From Ornithodoros turicata (Eukaryota; Arthropoda; Arachnida; Ixodida; Argasidae), in NCBI RefSeq assembly GCF_037126465.1, contig NC_088202.1, forward strand, positions 101,463,962 through 101,527,961: DNA of 64,000 nt, in the 5' to 3' direction. The notes under the pieces were generated by a model that worked only from the letters and a program-made list of their open reading frames with translations, ran no database searches and was not told where the DNA came from. The position numbers and the translations under genes were made by a program. Positions 21,746 to 31,993 of this stretch are shown piece after piece; position 1 is the stretch's first letter, and each line of letters starts with the position of its first letter.

Positions 21746-23630
21746 CTGGTAAACCACAAACGCCTGTTAGATGTACCAGAAATATCCAAACATCTAGGGC
21801 CGAAGGGTACGTCTAAATCAATATATATTATGCATACAGTTAGTACGTTGTAAACGGTGGAGCTCTACTGGACATTCCTTGTACCCATGTTATAGACGTC
21901 CTCTGTGCATCCATTTAGCTGGTGCAATGAACGTATAATGGATGGTACAAACTTGTGAGACGTTTACTAAACGTTCTTTGGACCATCAATATAATAGCAA
22001 TTTTTGCATAGTGCTAGAAGCAAGCTAATCTATCTTGTGAGAACGTGAGAAATTGGAGAACAAGTAAAAGCAAGTTTTTCCATTGTTCCCGTGCTGCTCT
22101 CTGCAAAGTATTTACGTAGCACTCTTCCACCAACACAGCAAACCTATCAGTTTGACAGCTCCACTCAGTAGATAACCTCATCATAGATGGTAGCCTGAAT
22201 TACAAACACAATATTTGTCAGGAAGGAATGTCAGAAGTGTTAGCGGGTAGCTTGACTCATTGCAGACGTACATATTAATTGCAGAAACGCATCCTCTTCA
22301 CCGTTACAAACGTTTTCGGCCCCAACTACACTTAACAAACATTCCACAACTACTTGTATTTCAGTATGCAGGGTGTCCCAGAAAACGTGTCATTGAATTA
22401 TAATAAAAAAACTACGCCACCTAGAATCATGCGGTCAACGGTATTTGTTCTTATTAGGTTTTTGCCACCTCCTAATGTGAATGTCATGTACTCCAAGTTT
22501 AATTATGTAAATATTTGCGAACTGAACTCGGAAATTTGCCAAGTAAAGGTCACTTTTTTACCCCACCAATATGAAGAGCGTGCCGAATTCACTCAAATTC
22601 ATGATAATTCACAGTGATATTCACGAGCTATTCCACCGGCAAAAATAGCCTAATATCATGCTTTTCGGAGCACCGGACCATAGCGCGCGATGACTTTTTG
22701 AGCGCAATCGCTCTCAGTGCGACGAAAGGAGGCTCCGAAGCCAGCCCACAGAGGATAGTAGAAAAAGTAACAGTTCCTAAAATTGGGAGAGGGAAAGCAT
22801 AATCCCAGCGAAAGTCGGACGTGATAAGCCGTGTCTGTTTTATCTCTTTCTGCGATGTCGGGGAGGGCTGTGTTTCCAACCTCCTTCGTCGGACTGACAC
22901 AGATTGCGCTGAAAAATTCATCATGCGCTATTCTCTGTGACCTCCGTAGAGCATGATGTTCGGCTATTTTTTCCGATGGGATAGCTCCTGAATATACCTG
23001 TCAATTATCATTAATTTGACTAAATTAGACACGCTCTTCACATTGGTGGGTGTAAAAAAGTGACCCTTACTAGGCAAATTTCCGGCTTAAGCTCGCAAAA
23101 ATTTACATAGTTAAACTTACGTTACACGACATTCACATGAGGAGGTGGCAAAAACCCAGTAAGAACAAATGCCATTGACCGCATGACTCTAGCTGGTGTA
23201 GTTTTTTTATTATAATTCAATGACACGTTTTCTGGGACACCCTGTATGTTCCATCCAGTGCGCCAATAGACGCTACTGAAAAATGCCCAAGCTGTGTCGA
23301 GTCGGGTACGGCCACGGGTCCGGCATTTATGCTGGTCACACAAAGTAGCCAAAAAGTATAATTGCAATCCAGTCTATATTGTCGTATGTTAATCCGGTAG
23401 GAGAATCTATAGGACGTAGATTAGACGTCGCAATGCCTCACAACACATCCACTGGATGTGACAAATGTCCAGGAGGTACATCCAGAGGACATACTGCTAT
23501 AGATGAGCTTCCGACGATCCATAGTACATCCATTCCACGTTAGCTGGGCATAGCCGGATGTCTACTAGATATCCAAAATATCCACGGTGTACCATCCTCT
23601 ACATGTCCATTAGACGTTTTTGGTTTACTG
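21746..23630 (-). mobile_element. Foldback element D, copy 1 (inverted, carries MITE B)
   Basis: The reverse complement aligns with D copy 2 (23657-24728) along its length once MITE B is removed: terminal CAGTAAACC, GTCGGAAGCTCATCC, GCATTGCGACGTC, GGGCATTT and TAGCGCTATACG-type blocks. Outer parts are diverged while the end next to copy 2 is identical. No transposase is seen. Confidence 0.75.
22369..23244. mobile_element. Foldback MITE family B, full length, inside element D
   Basis: Begins CAGGGTGTCCCAGAAAACG and ends with the inverse, TTTTCTGGGACACCCTG. The arms of about 310 bp are inverted copies. D copies 2 and 3 show the uninterrupted site ...AGTATATGTTCC, so the insertion duplicated TA (the left copy is now TG). 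Family B also supplies the left half of the chimera at 10308. Confidence 0.85.
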
Positions 23631-23785
23631 CGATGTGCCGCACGTGCGGCACATCGCAGTAAACCAAAAACGTCTAATGGACATGTAGAGGATGGTACAC
23701 CGTGGATATTTTGGATATCTAGTAGACATCCGGCTATGCCCAGCTAACGTGGAATGGATGTACTATGGATCGTCGGAAGCTCATC
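23502..23785. repeat. 284-bp perfect palindrome at the D/D junction
   Basis: Compared base by base: 23502-23643 is the exact reverse complement of 23644-23785, centred on GCCGCAC|GTGCGGC. It covers the adjoining ends of two D copies and a 26-bp spacer that is itself palindromic. Identity stops abruptly at both outer limits. Confidence 0.95.
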
Positions 23786-24728
23786 CATAACTGTATAGAT
23801 GGATACCTTCTGGATGTAACAGCTGAACATTTGCACATCCAATGGAAGCGCTTGTGAGGCATTGCGACGTCTAATATACGTCCTATCGATGTTCCTACCG
23901 GTTTAACATACGACAATATATAGACCAGATTGGAAATCTACTTTTTCAGCTATTTTGTGTGCATGAACAGCGCAAATGCCGTACCCCACCCGACACGGCT
24001 TGGGCATTTCTCAGTAGCCTCTATTGGCGTACTGGATGGAACATATACTAAAATACCAATAGTTGCGGGATGTTTGTTAAGTGTAGTGGGGCCGAATACG
24101 TTTGTAACGGTGACGAGGCTGTGTTTCTGCAATTAATTCGTACGTCTGCAATGAGTCAAACTGCCCGCTAACATTTCTGATATTCCTTGCTAACAAATAT
24201 TGTGTTTGAAATTCAGGCTATTGTCTATGATGAGGTTACCTACTGAGTGGAGCTGTCAAACTGACAGGTTTCCTGTGTTGTTGGAAGAGTGCTACGTAGA
24301 TACTTCGCCGAGAGCAGGACGCGAACAAATGAAAAAAACTTGCTGTTACTTGTTCTCCAATTTCTCACGTTCTCGCAAGATAGATTCGCTTTCTTCTAGC
24401 GCTATACGTAAAAATTACTATTTAATTGATAGTCGAAACAACGTTTCGTAAACGTACGTCTATGTGATCGTATGTTAATCTGGTAGGAACATCGGCTGGA
24501 CGTATATTAGACGTCGCAATGCCTCACAAGCATGTCCACCGGATGTGACAAATGTCCAGCTGTTACATCCAGAGGATATCCATTTATACAGTTATGGATG
24601 AGCTTCCGACGATCCATAGTACATCCATTCCATGTTAGCTGGACATATCCGGATGTCTACTAGACATTCCAAATGTCTTAGATGTTTGGATCTTTCTGGT
24701 ATGTCTAATAGACGTTTGTGGTTTACTG
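23657..24728 (+). mobile_element. Foldback element D, copy 2
   Basis: Starts CAGTAAACCAAAAACGTC and ends ...GACGTTTGTGGTTTACTG. The terminal ~270 bp are inverted repeats of each other (both contain GGATCGTCGGAAGCTCATCC and GCATTGCGACGTCTAATATACG or inverse). The interior of about 500 bp matches copy 3 at 30430-31337. No convincing protein. Confidence 0.75.
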
Positions 24729-24939
24729 GGACACGATCGAATGCCTTTAACTGATCGAAGGAGGCTACAACTGTCCAAATTCGGAGCGTCTAGCTCAATT
24801 TCCACGCAAGTTATTGTTCAAAATGTGACGAGGTTGACGCGGACGTATGAATGCGCCTCGACGGGACTTTGGAAATTTCCCCCGTTCCGCTCAATAGGGA
24901 CGGGCGAGCCGTCTCACTTCGGCACGTGCATGACGACAT

Positions 24940-25450
24940 CGCACCGCTGAGGACTGAAAAATTTTTGGCGTTCGGAGTTTGCTGTTTCCGGACCCTACCA
25001 CACATGGGGGCATCGCTAGGGTGCGTACTCTGCCATTTTTGCCCCATTGGGACTCTGTCGTTACTCCGTTGTGTGGGGGGGACTCTGAAATTTTCCGGCG
25101 TTTGGACTTTGCTGTTCCCGCGACCCTACCGCACGTGCGGACAATTGGTAGGGTGCGTACTCTTCTGACTTTGCCTCGTTCGGACTCTCTCGCCGCTTCG
25201 TCGCATGGGGGGAATCTGAAATTTTTCGGCATTCGGAGTTTGCCATCCCTGCGTCCCTACTGTAGGTGTGGACATCACTAGGGTGCGTACTCTGCCGTGT
25301 TTGGACTGTTGGGGCTCTGTCATTCCTGCGTCTCGTGGGGGGACTCTGAAAATTTCCTGGTGTTCAGAGTTTGCCGTTGCCGCATCCCTATATCGCACGT
25401 GGGGACATCGCTAGGTTTCGTACTCTGCAGATTTCACTACGTTGGACAGT
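24940..25450. repeat. 131-bp tandem repeat, four copies (module H)
   Basis: CTGAAAWTTTYCGGCGTTC-type starts recur at 24954, 25085, 25216 and 25347, a period of exactly 131 bp, each followed by GCACGTGCGGACATCGCTAGG and GGGTGCGTACTCTGCC variants. Single H copies occur at 27738, 32024 and 34890. Confidence 0.85.
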
Positions 25451-25639
25451 TAACGAGTTTTCCTTTCACAACCCGGGGCGGAGCACCGGTGCTTCCCACT
25501 GGACATGTACAATGTACAGGTGGCCCAGATACACGTGAAATGCCCTACAACGTGCGGATGGTAGCGCACCCGATACCGACTGCGTCGGCTTCACGCTAGG
25601 GACTGCAAGTGCATAGCTGCGGAGGCTAGTTCCTTTATA

Positions 25640-26556
25640 CAAGGAGCGTTCAAGTCAAACCGAGACTTTTCATTTTTTGCAAAAGTAAAATGAACTTACA
25701 GGCGAGAAATTAGTTTTATTTTTCAACATAATCTCCAGCTGCACTAATCCCCTTGTCCCAGCGTTTCACGAGGGCTTGGGTGCCAGCAGCGTAGAAATCC
25801 TTACTGGCGCGTAGCAGCCATAATCGGACTGCATTCTTGACCTCATCGTCGCAGCTGAACTGGCGGCCCCCAAGGAACGCCTTCAGTGGCCCTAAGAGAT
25901 GGAAATCGCTGGGGACGAGGTCTGGACTGTAAGGGGGATGTGGCAGCAACTCCCAGCCAAGTTCCTGTAAGGTGCGTGTCGTGATATGCGCTGTATGCGG
26001 GCGTGCATTGTCCTGTAGGAGGACTCCTTTGGTGATGAGGCCTGGCCGGTTTTGCTTCAGCGCCTTATGCACATCCCTGAGAACCTGGCAGTAATATGCA
26101 CTATTGATATCGAGACATGTTATTCGTTGATCCTTGAGGATCAGGCGCTCCACAAGTTGGATGTTCTCAGGAACTCTGACACTGGGCTCAGAGGCGCCCC
26201 GGGCGGGGTCGTCCTGCACTGATGTACGGCCGTCTCGGAACCGTTTGCACCACTCAAACGCTTTGCTGCGGCTAAGTGTATCGTGGCCGTACTGAGCCTG
26301 CAGTCTTCTGTGAATTGCAGATGACTTTACGCCTTCATTCACGAGAAACTTCGTGACAATTCGCTTGTTCGATGTGTGCGCTCACCTCGTTGTCGGCCAT
26401 CTTGTCCAGCACGTGCCTTCTGTTTTGCACAAACTTTGGACCACGACGTGGTGAATGCGGAGGCCTGTCGCGTGTGAAAATGACGAAAAAGACATAGCGC
26501 AAGCCATTTGTACACTCAGGAGACAAAAAGTCCCGGTTTGACTTGAACGGCCCTCG
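25640..26556 (-). mobile_element. Internally deleted mariner element
   Basis: The ends are inverted repeats (CAAGGAGCGTTCAAGTCAAA and CGAGGGCCGTTCAAGTCAAA) flanked by TA at 25638-25639 and 26557-26558. At 917 bp it is shorter than a typical ~1.3-kb mariner because the middle of the transposase gene is gone. It sits in the spacer of the macro-repeat. Confidence 0.9.
25716..26400 (-). pseudogene. Mariner transposase, frameshifted and internally deleted
   Basis: The N-terminus MADNEVSAHIEQ begins at 26400; a frame change near 26360 precedes VNEGVKSSAIHRRLQ-type sequence and FEWCKRFRDGRTSVQDD, the helix-turn-helix region. After ITCLDINSAYYCQVLRDVH the frame continues to LLQDNARPHTA and PPYSPDLVPSDFHLL, the second and third catalytic Asp (D34D signature). 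The segment with the first catalytic Asp (the TDE motif) and about 120 residues are missing, so it is dead. The minus-strand reading is otherwise open to 25716. Confidence 0.85.
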
Positions 26557-27481
26557 TATACAGAAAAATAAGATGATCAGAGCTGTATAAGCACTTGAGT
26601 GTCCTCGTACAGGATTTTACCGTAAAATCGCTTTTGCACCCAGAACTCACACTGGATGAGGCGATTAGCCAGTGATAAAATTTCCACTCCCACACTCCTC
26701 AAAATTGACGGCAAATCGTTTTTTCAATCGAGAACGAGTGCTGGATGAGCCCTCAGCGATCGCCGGCAACAGGACCTTGCCATTGTTCAGCCGCTGTATT
26801 CCTCAAAATTGCCTGTAAATCGTTTTTTTTTCGTCCCTCGGCCATTTGCTGGTAACCAGACGTCACCAATTCGTTTTCCACTCCCAGAGCGAGCGCTGGA
26901 TGATCTGCCGCCGAAGCGCCGCCGAGCTCTGCCTCCTCTGGGCCCGACAGCAAATCGTTTTTCCTCACCCAGAGCGAGAGCTGGATGCCCCTCCACGGAA
27001 GCGTCGGCGACTTCCGTCTTCCCTACTCCTCTCGGCCGACGGCAAATCATTTTTCCGCATCCAGGGACGGTGCGATGAGCCGGCATGAGCTACGCTGGTA
27101 CGGTGGGCTTTGCGTGCTCTTGAGGTCCCTTATATATAGTAAAATAAGATGATTACAGCTGTATAAGCACCTGAGCAGCATCGTATAATGGCAATTCCCA
27201 ATACGCTGAACTGTCATTTCTTGCTCATTTCCTGCTCCAGGCAGATGAAACTTGGTTTGCAGGCTGGAAAGGCCCTGGCTCCAGCACATTCGACCGCGAT
27301 TGATGTGCTACGCCACTTTATGTAACATCCACAATATCTTCGCCATCAATCATGTCACGACAATGATCTTGATGTCGAAAGAAATGTAGAAAATTTATTC
27401 CTCTATCACGCATTAAATTTACATGCCTATCTGAATTAGTATGGCACAGGTCGTTCAATATCTGGATGGGGTGGCCTTATA

Positions 27482-27643
27482 GCGACGTAAACAACCAGAT
27501 TTGGCTGAGGCAGACCACACTGAGGGACGTCTCAAACAAGTAGTGTAGTGGTAGCATATCTGACCGGAAATCAGAAGACCCGGGTTCGATTCCTGGCGTC
27601 AGCGCCTCTTTTCCCTGTGTTGTTGCATTAGTTGTTGCATTCA
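27482..27643 (+). mobile_element. tRNA-derived SINE (not Ruka-like) with perfect 11-bp TSD
   Basis: GTGGCCTTATA flanks it on both sides (27471-27481, 27644-27654). The two other X modules (near 32890 and 34800) have the uninterrupted site. A tRNA-like core near 27540-27602 has a box A-like TAGTGTAGTGGTAGCA, a 5-bp anticodon stem TCTGA/TCAGA with loop CCGGAAA, and box B GGGTTCGATTCC. The acceptor stem does not pair, so it is not a working tRNA gene. The tail repeats GTTGTTGCATT. Confidence 0.85.
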
Positions 27644-28010
27644 GTGGCCTTATAATTACTTTCACTTTGGCTGACGAGACGCCCCTCGTCCGCACCCAAT
27701 GTCTCCAGAGTGCTCTAGGCGACTCCGGGGGACTGAAAAGCTTCCGGCGTCGGGACCTAGCTGTTCCCGCATCGCTACCGCACGTGCGGACATCGTTAGG
27801 GTGCGTACCCTAGCAATTTTAGCCCCGTTGGGACTAGTAGTAAGGTCTGACCATAAATATCCGGAAACAAACAAGGGCCATGGACACCATTACTTAGCGA
27901 TTAGGACTTCCCACAGCAATTCGGACCATCCAGTGAATCACCACACTAATTGGGAAACATCTAACTTTTATCCGGACTACCCTGCATGTCTCCGGATACT
28001 TGTGGCCATA

Positions 28011-29480
28011 TACATAGAAAAATAGATAGAAATAGAGTGGACAGAATCAATTTATTTAAAAATCAATGGTGCCGGCTCGAAGAAATCGCTCTGAAACGGG
28101 CGGCTGACCAACGGGCGCCATCTTCCATGTTGGCGGCTGGTAGTTGCAGAGATTGATGACAGGTGGCTACCTAGTTGCAAGGCATCACATCAGATGGCGC
28201 CAGCGTCCAGCTCATGGCGATATGCGTGGCAGACAGAAAAAACAAAAAATACTAGCGGCAGATAAAAATTGCAATAAGAAAGACAGTACTAAAGAAGTCT
28301 AAACATCTGAGAGTGCATACAAAACATCGGGCAAAAGGCTTAAGATGAGCAGTTAGGCCTAGTCACAGTGCGAACATGCCGTAAACAAGAACGCGTACGA
28401 ACACAAGGAAGACACTACTAAACAAGTCTTAACACGCGACAGCACGGAGAAAAGGCTTAAAGTAGCACAGAAGTCATTTTTAACACCCAGTTTTCTTTCT
28501 ATAAAACTGTTAAGTAGGCCAGTAAGATGCGAGTAGGTCATGCGAAGTAATTTACACCACAGAGTCATAATCATTGCAGAAATTGAATTTAAAATACGCC
28601 GCAAAAAGCGACCGTGCGCAACGGTGGTGAAGAGCAGTACGAGCCTGTGATCTGCCTGGAACCTCGCGCTGACGCTATAAGGAGAACGCTAGCTGATTGG
28701 CCTAGAGAAATGTTGTCTGCTACTCGGCTGTTTAGGGTTCTGATAAAGCCTTTCTCCTTGCTCGGTAATGCTTCGGCTGCTCCTTCTATCCCCAATTCTC
28801 TGGGAGAACTGGCAAAACAGGTTTACGGTGGCAAAGGGACAAGGCGCCGACCCCCACTGACCAGCGAACCAGAACGAGTTCTCCTTATACCGTGATCGGT
28901 GACGTGGCATCATACCTCCTCATGCTCGTTATAGCTGGAGTGGCGAGTTAAGGGTGAACGGGCGGAGCTATGTTTATGTGAGTTTTTTTCTGGGAAATAA
29001 ATTGCACACATCCAAAACCTTTCACGCTATGCGGTATAACAACACACACACTTTCATCAGATGTCTTGATCTGAAATTTTTTTGGATGGCCCTCTGTACT
29101 CCTTTAAGACGAGTGCAGAGCTAGGCATCGGGAAAAAGGCCTAACTGCTGCACACCGTTAACCATAGGACAGCATGGAGAAAACACTAGACATAAGAAAA
29201 AAGGCTTAAGACGAGCAATTAGACCCTAACCACAGCATCACCGCAGAATGTTATGAAATTCAACAGCTAACACAAGGTGACAACCATAAAATCCTAGCCG
29301 CAGAGTAAAAATGAACACCGCTAAACGTGCGACACTGCTGAGAAAAGGCTGAAGACACACAATGCTACGAAAGTCAACGGAGATGGTGTCAAGGAAGTCA
29401 CTGCTAAACAAGTCCAGTCATGTGGAGAAAAGGCTTAAGACCAGCACAGGGATAGGTAAATATGTGCCAAGACCAGGCAC
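28011..29480. repeat. Subterminal repeat expansion in the Polinton remnant
   Basis: Blocks around GAAAAGGCTTAAGACNAGCA and GGAAAAAGGCCTAAC recur near 28335, 28450, 29140, 29205, 29345 and 29435-29495, against one on the right side (near 31795). The left arm seems to have grown by duplication. A stretch at 28610-28900 has a 93-codon frame without recognised domain. Confidence 0.55.
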
Positions 29481-29811
29481 ATGTGGGAAAAGGCCTAACC
29501 ACTACGGCAGATCACTCACCTTTCCCCCACGGCAACGAAGCACCTGCTCCCATCAGCAGCCAGGGGTCAACTGACGTGGCATGGTGACAGCGGAGCAATC
29601 GACCGCACGTCCTCGCCCTACGAGAGCCAGCACTCGACTGACAAAGGCACCTTTCATGGGGCGCTACGCATGCGCGCGCGCTCCTGGCGCCCCCTGCGTT
29701 GACACGGCCAGCCAGCAGCCAGTGGTCATCCCCTCGCGCACTCCATGCAGTGCCCCATGGGTACCCGGGGGTATCCACGCGTATACCCGCACCACACTCA
29801 TCTTTACCTGT

Positions 29812-30429
29812 GAAGCTTTCACTATAGGAGTGAAGGTGGAATACATGAAGGCCTTCTTTCGTGCAGGTACTCTTTGACGGTCATGTTGTAGAATTTCCCT
29901 CCTCTTTCACAAACGAAGCATGTAGGAATGTTTCCTCCCAGAAAAGGTCGTATAATTGCCTTTTTCATTTCGGCAGGAAGTTTCGGTTTTAGCAGGAGGG
30001 TGCACAGAAAACGTGAGAGGGAATCCATCACAATGAGAATGTAGCAGTAGCCACCGTTGGACCTCTTGTACTTTGAAAAGTCGGCGAGATCCATTTGCCA
30101 GATGTCGTTTATCTTGAGGGCGATGTTGCGTCTCTTATTAAACATTACTCTCACCGGATGGTGGAGAGTGTACGCGTCCAACTTTTTTATAATGGTGAAA
30201 GCCTTCCTTTTGCTCAAGTGACGCGCTTTTTTGGAACGTTCCATGCCCTCCAAACCCCCCTTGGGTTTCTCATATTCCTTCATTACCCGTCAACACTATT
30301 GAGGCTTGCTGCTGCTGAGGATCGCAAGTATTGGAAAGGAAGTCATGCCCAACAGTTTCGAGACTTTGGGAAACCAGGAAAGTTTCTTCTTCATCTTACG
30401 TTGCAACAAATAATTGACGAGTTCGTAAA
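29812..30429 (-). pseudogene. Polinton-type integrase fragment
   Basis: The minus-strand frame 29822-30283 reads IWQMDLADFSKYKRSNGGYC, then IVMDSLSRFLCTLLLK, the retroviral-type integrase core of Polintons with the first Asp present. The second catalytic position falls in CERGGKFYN, where Asp is expected and Glu stands. Near 29830 the frame slips, and similarity ends at about 29812 before the third catalytic residue. Upstream, YLLQRKMKKKLSWFPKVSKLL (to about 30430) is from the region before the core. The right limit is the truncated edge of element D copy 3. Confidence 0.75.
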
Positions 30430-31337
30430 CAGACACACACATCCAATGGACGTGCTTGTGAGGCATTGCGACATATAATATACGTGCTATTGATATTCCT
30501 ACCGGATTAACATACGACAAGATATAGACTGGATTGCAGATCTACTTTTTCAGCTATTTTGTGTGCATGAACAGCGCAAATGCCGTAGCCGTGGCTCTAC
30601 CCCACCCGACACGGCTTGGGCATTTCTCAGTAGCCTCTATTGGCGTACTCGATGGAACATATACTAAAATACCAATAGTTGCGGGATGTTTGTTAAGTGT
30701 AGTGGGGCCGAAAACGTTTGTAACGGTGACGAGGATGTGTTTCTGCAATTAATTCGTACGTCTGCAATGAGTCAAACTGCCCGCTAACATTTCTGATATT
30801 CCTTGATAACAAATATTGTGTTTGGAATTCAGGCTATTGTCTATGATGAGGTTACCTACTGAGTGGAGCTGTCAAACTGACAGGTTTCCTGTGTTGGTCG
30901 AAGAGTGCTACGTAGATACTTTGCAGAGAGCAGGACGCGAACAAATGGAAAAACTTGCTTTTACTTGTTCTCCAATTTCTCACGTTCTCGCAAGATGGAT
31001 TCGCTTTCTTCTAGCGCTATACGTAAAAATTACTATTGAATTGATAGTCGAAACAACGTTTCGTAAACGTACGTCTATATTATTGTATATGTTAAACTGG
31101 TAGGAACATCAATTGGACGTATATTAGACGTCGCAATGCCTCACAAGCACGTCTACCGGATGTGACAAATGTCCAGCTGTTACATCCAGAGGATATCCAT
31201 TTATACAGTTATGGATGAGCTTCCGACGATCCATAGTACATCCATTCCACGTTAGCTGGACATGTCTACTAGACATCCCAAATGTCTTAGATGTTTGGAT
31301 CTTTCTGGTATGTCTAATAGACGTTCGTGGTTTACTG
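30430..31337 (+). mobile_element. Element D, copy 3, 5'-truncated
   Basis: Aligns with D copy 2 from CATCCAATGG onward through ...GTTTACTG; the first ~190 bp are absent. It includes an extra GTGGCTCT insert near 30590. The uninterrupted sequence at ATACTAAAATACC supplies the empty site for MITE B. Confidence 0.75.
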
Positions 31338-31993
31338 GGTTCCTGACGCCAACAAGAAACGCAGGAGAATAAACCACACATGACGTTTTCCACGTATTGG
31401 TCAAAATGATGACGCAAGCACAGTGTGCGCTCTCTTGATAGAGAGTTTTCAAATAAACACGTGCAAAGAAACGAGAGTGAAACCGAAACGGAGAAGCAAC
31501 CCGTTGCTGCTAGGAGCGTGCGCACGCAGAGAAAGAAAAGCGAAACCGGATCTTCTGCGCTGCAGAGAGAGCGCAAGGGCATGACCGCTGCTGCCAGCCG
31601 GCCGCGTTGGTGCAGGGGGCATGTAGCGCCCACGGAGGGGCGCTTTTGTCAGTCGAGCGCTGGCTCTCGTAGGGAGAGGACGTGCGATCGGTCACTCCGC
31701 CGTTGCCGCACCATGCCTGTTGAGGTCTGGCTGTCGATGGGAGCAGACGCTCCGTCACCGTGGGGGCAAGGTGAGTGATTTGCCGTAGCGGTTAGGCCTT
31801 TTCCCCGATGTGTCACGAGTATCCGGAAACATGCAGGGTGGTCTGGACACGAGTTAGATGCTCCCTAATTACTGTGATGAGTTAGAGGTTGATCTTAATT
31901 ACTGTGGGGGTCCTAATTGCTAATTAATCGCTAGTTTAATGGTGTCCAGGCCTCTTGTGTGTTTCCGGATACTTGTGGTCAGTGCTTACTACT

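Larger units (their letters stand above)
24731..27835. repeat. Macro-tandem repeat array, left part (modules H, spacer, G, X)
   Basis: Order: H module repeated four times, spacer (25450-25637), G module (26570-27100), X module (27100-27480), H again (27680-27835). The same modules in the same order recur at 31994-35150. Between successive H modules, subtracting the mariner and SINE, the unit is about 1.29 kb. G itself is a diverged ~95-100-bp repeat around GCAAATCGTTTTTCC and GAGCGCTGGATG. No coding region is convincing; the long frames are side effects of the repeats. Confidence 0.75.
27836..31993. mobile_element. Polinton/Maverick remnant, 4.16 kb, internally deleted
   Basis: Terminal inverted repeats of about 175 bp begin AGTAGTAAGG (27836) and end with the inverse (31993). 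They are flanked by GGGACT / GGGGCT, a 5/6 duplication of the H-module target. Polintons have TIRs beginning AG and 6-bp duplications. Inside is an integrase fragment on the minus strand, plus further inverted blocks (29490-29790 versus 31590-31815). DNA polymerase B, protease and capsid genes of a 15-20 kb Polinton are not seen. Element D copy 3 lies inside. Confidence 0.75.

Noticed and set aside
24811..25398. Frames of 60-113 codons across the 131-bp tandem repeats
   Set aside because: 131 is not a multiple of three, so the frames are chance products of the repeat, present on both strands.
24940..25450. CRISPR-like regular spacing
   Set aside because: Whole 131-bp units repeat, with no short repeat plus unique spacer pattern, in a eukaryotic genome.
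26753..27088. Alanine/arginine-rich frames in module G
   Set aside because: Side effects of GC-rich repeats around GAGCGCTGGATG; present on both strands and in all module copies with shifts.
27540..27602. Possible tRNA-Ser(GGA) gene
   Set aside because: The anticodon arm and box B are good, but the acceptor stem does not pair, position 33 is C rather than U, the long variable arm of tRNA-Ser is missing, and the block lies inside a TSD-flanked SINE.
27477..27695. Minus-strand frame with TPGIEPGSSDFRSD-like sequence
   Set aside because: Translation of the tRNA-like part of a SINE, a common false gene.
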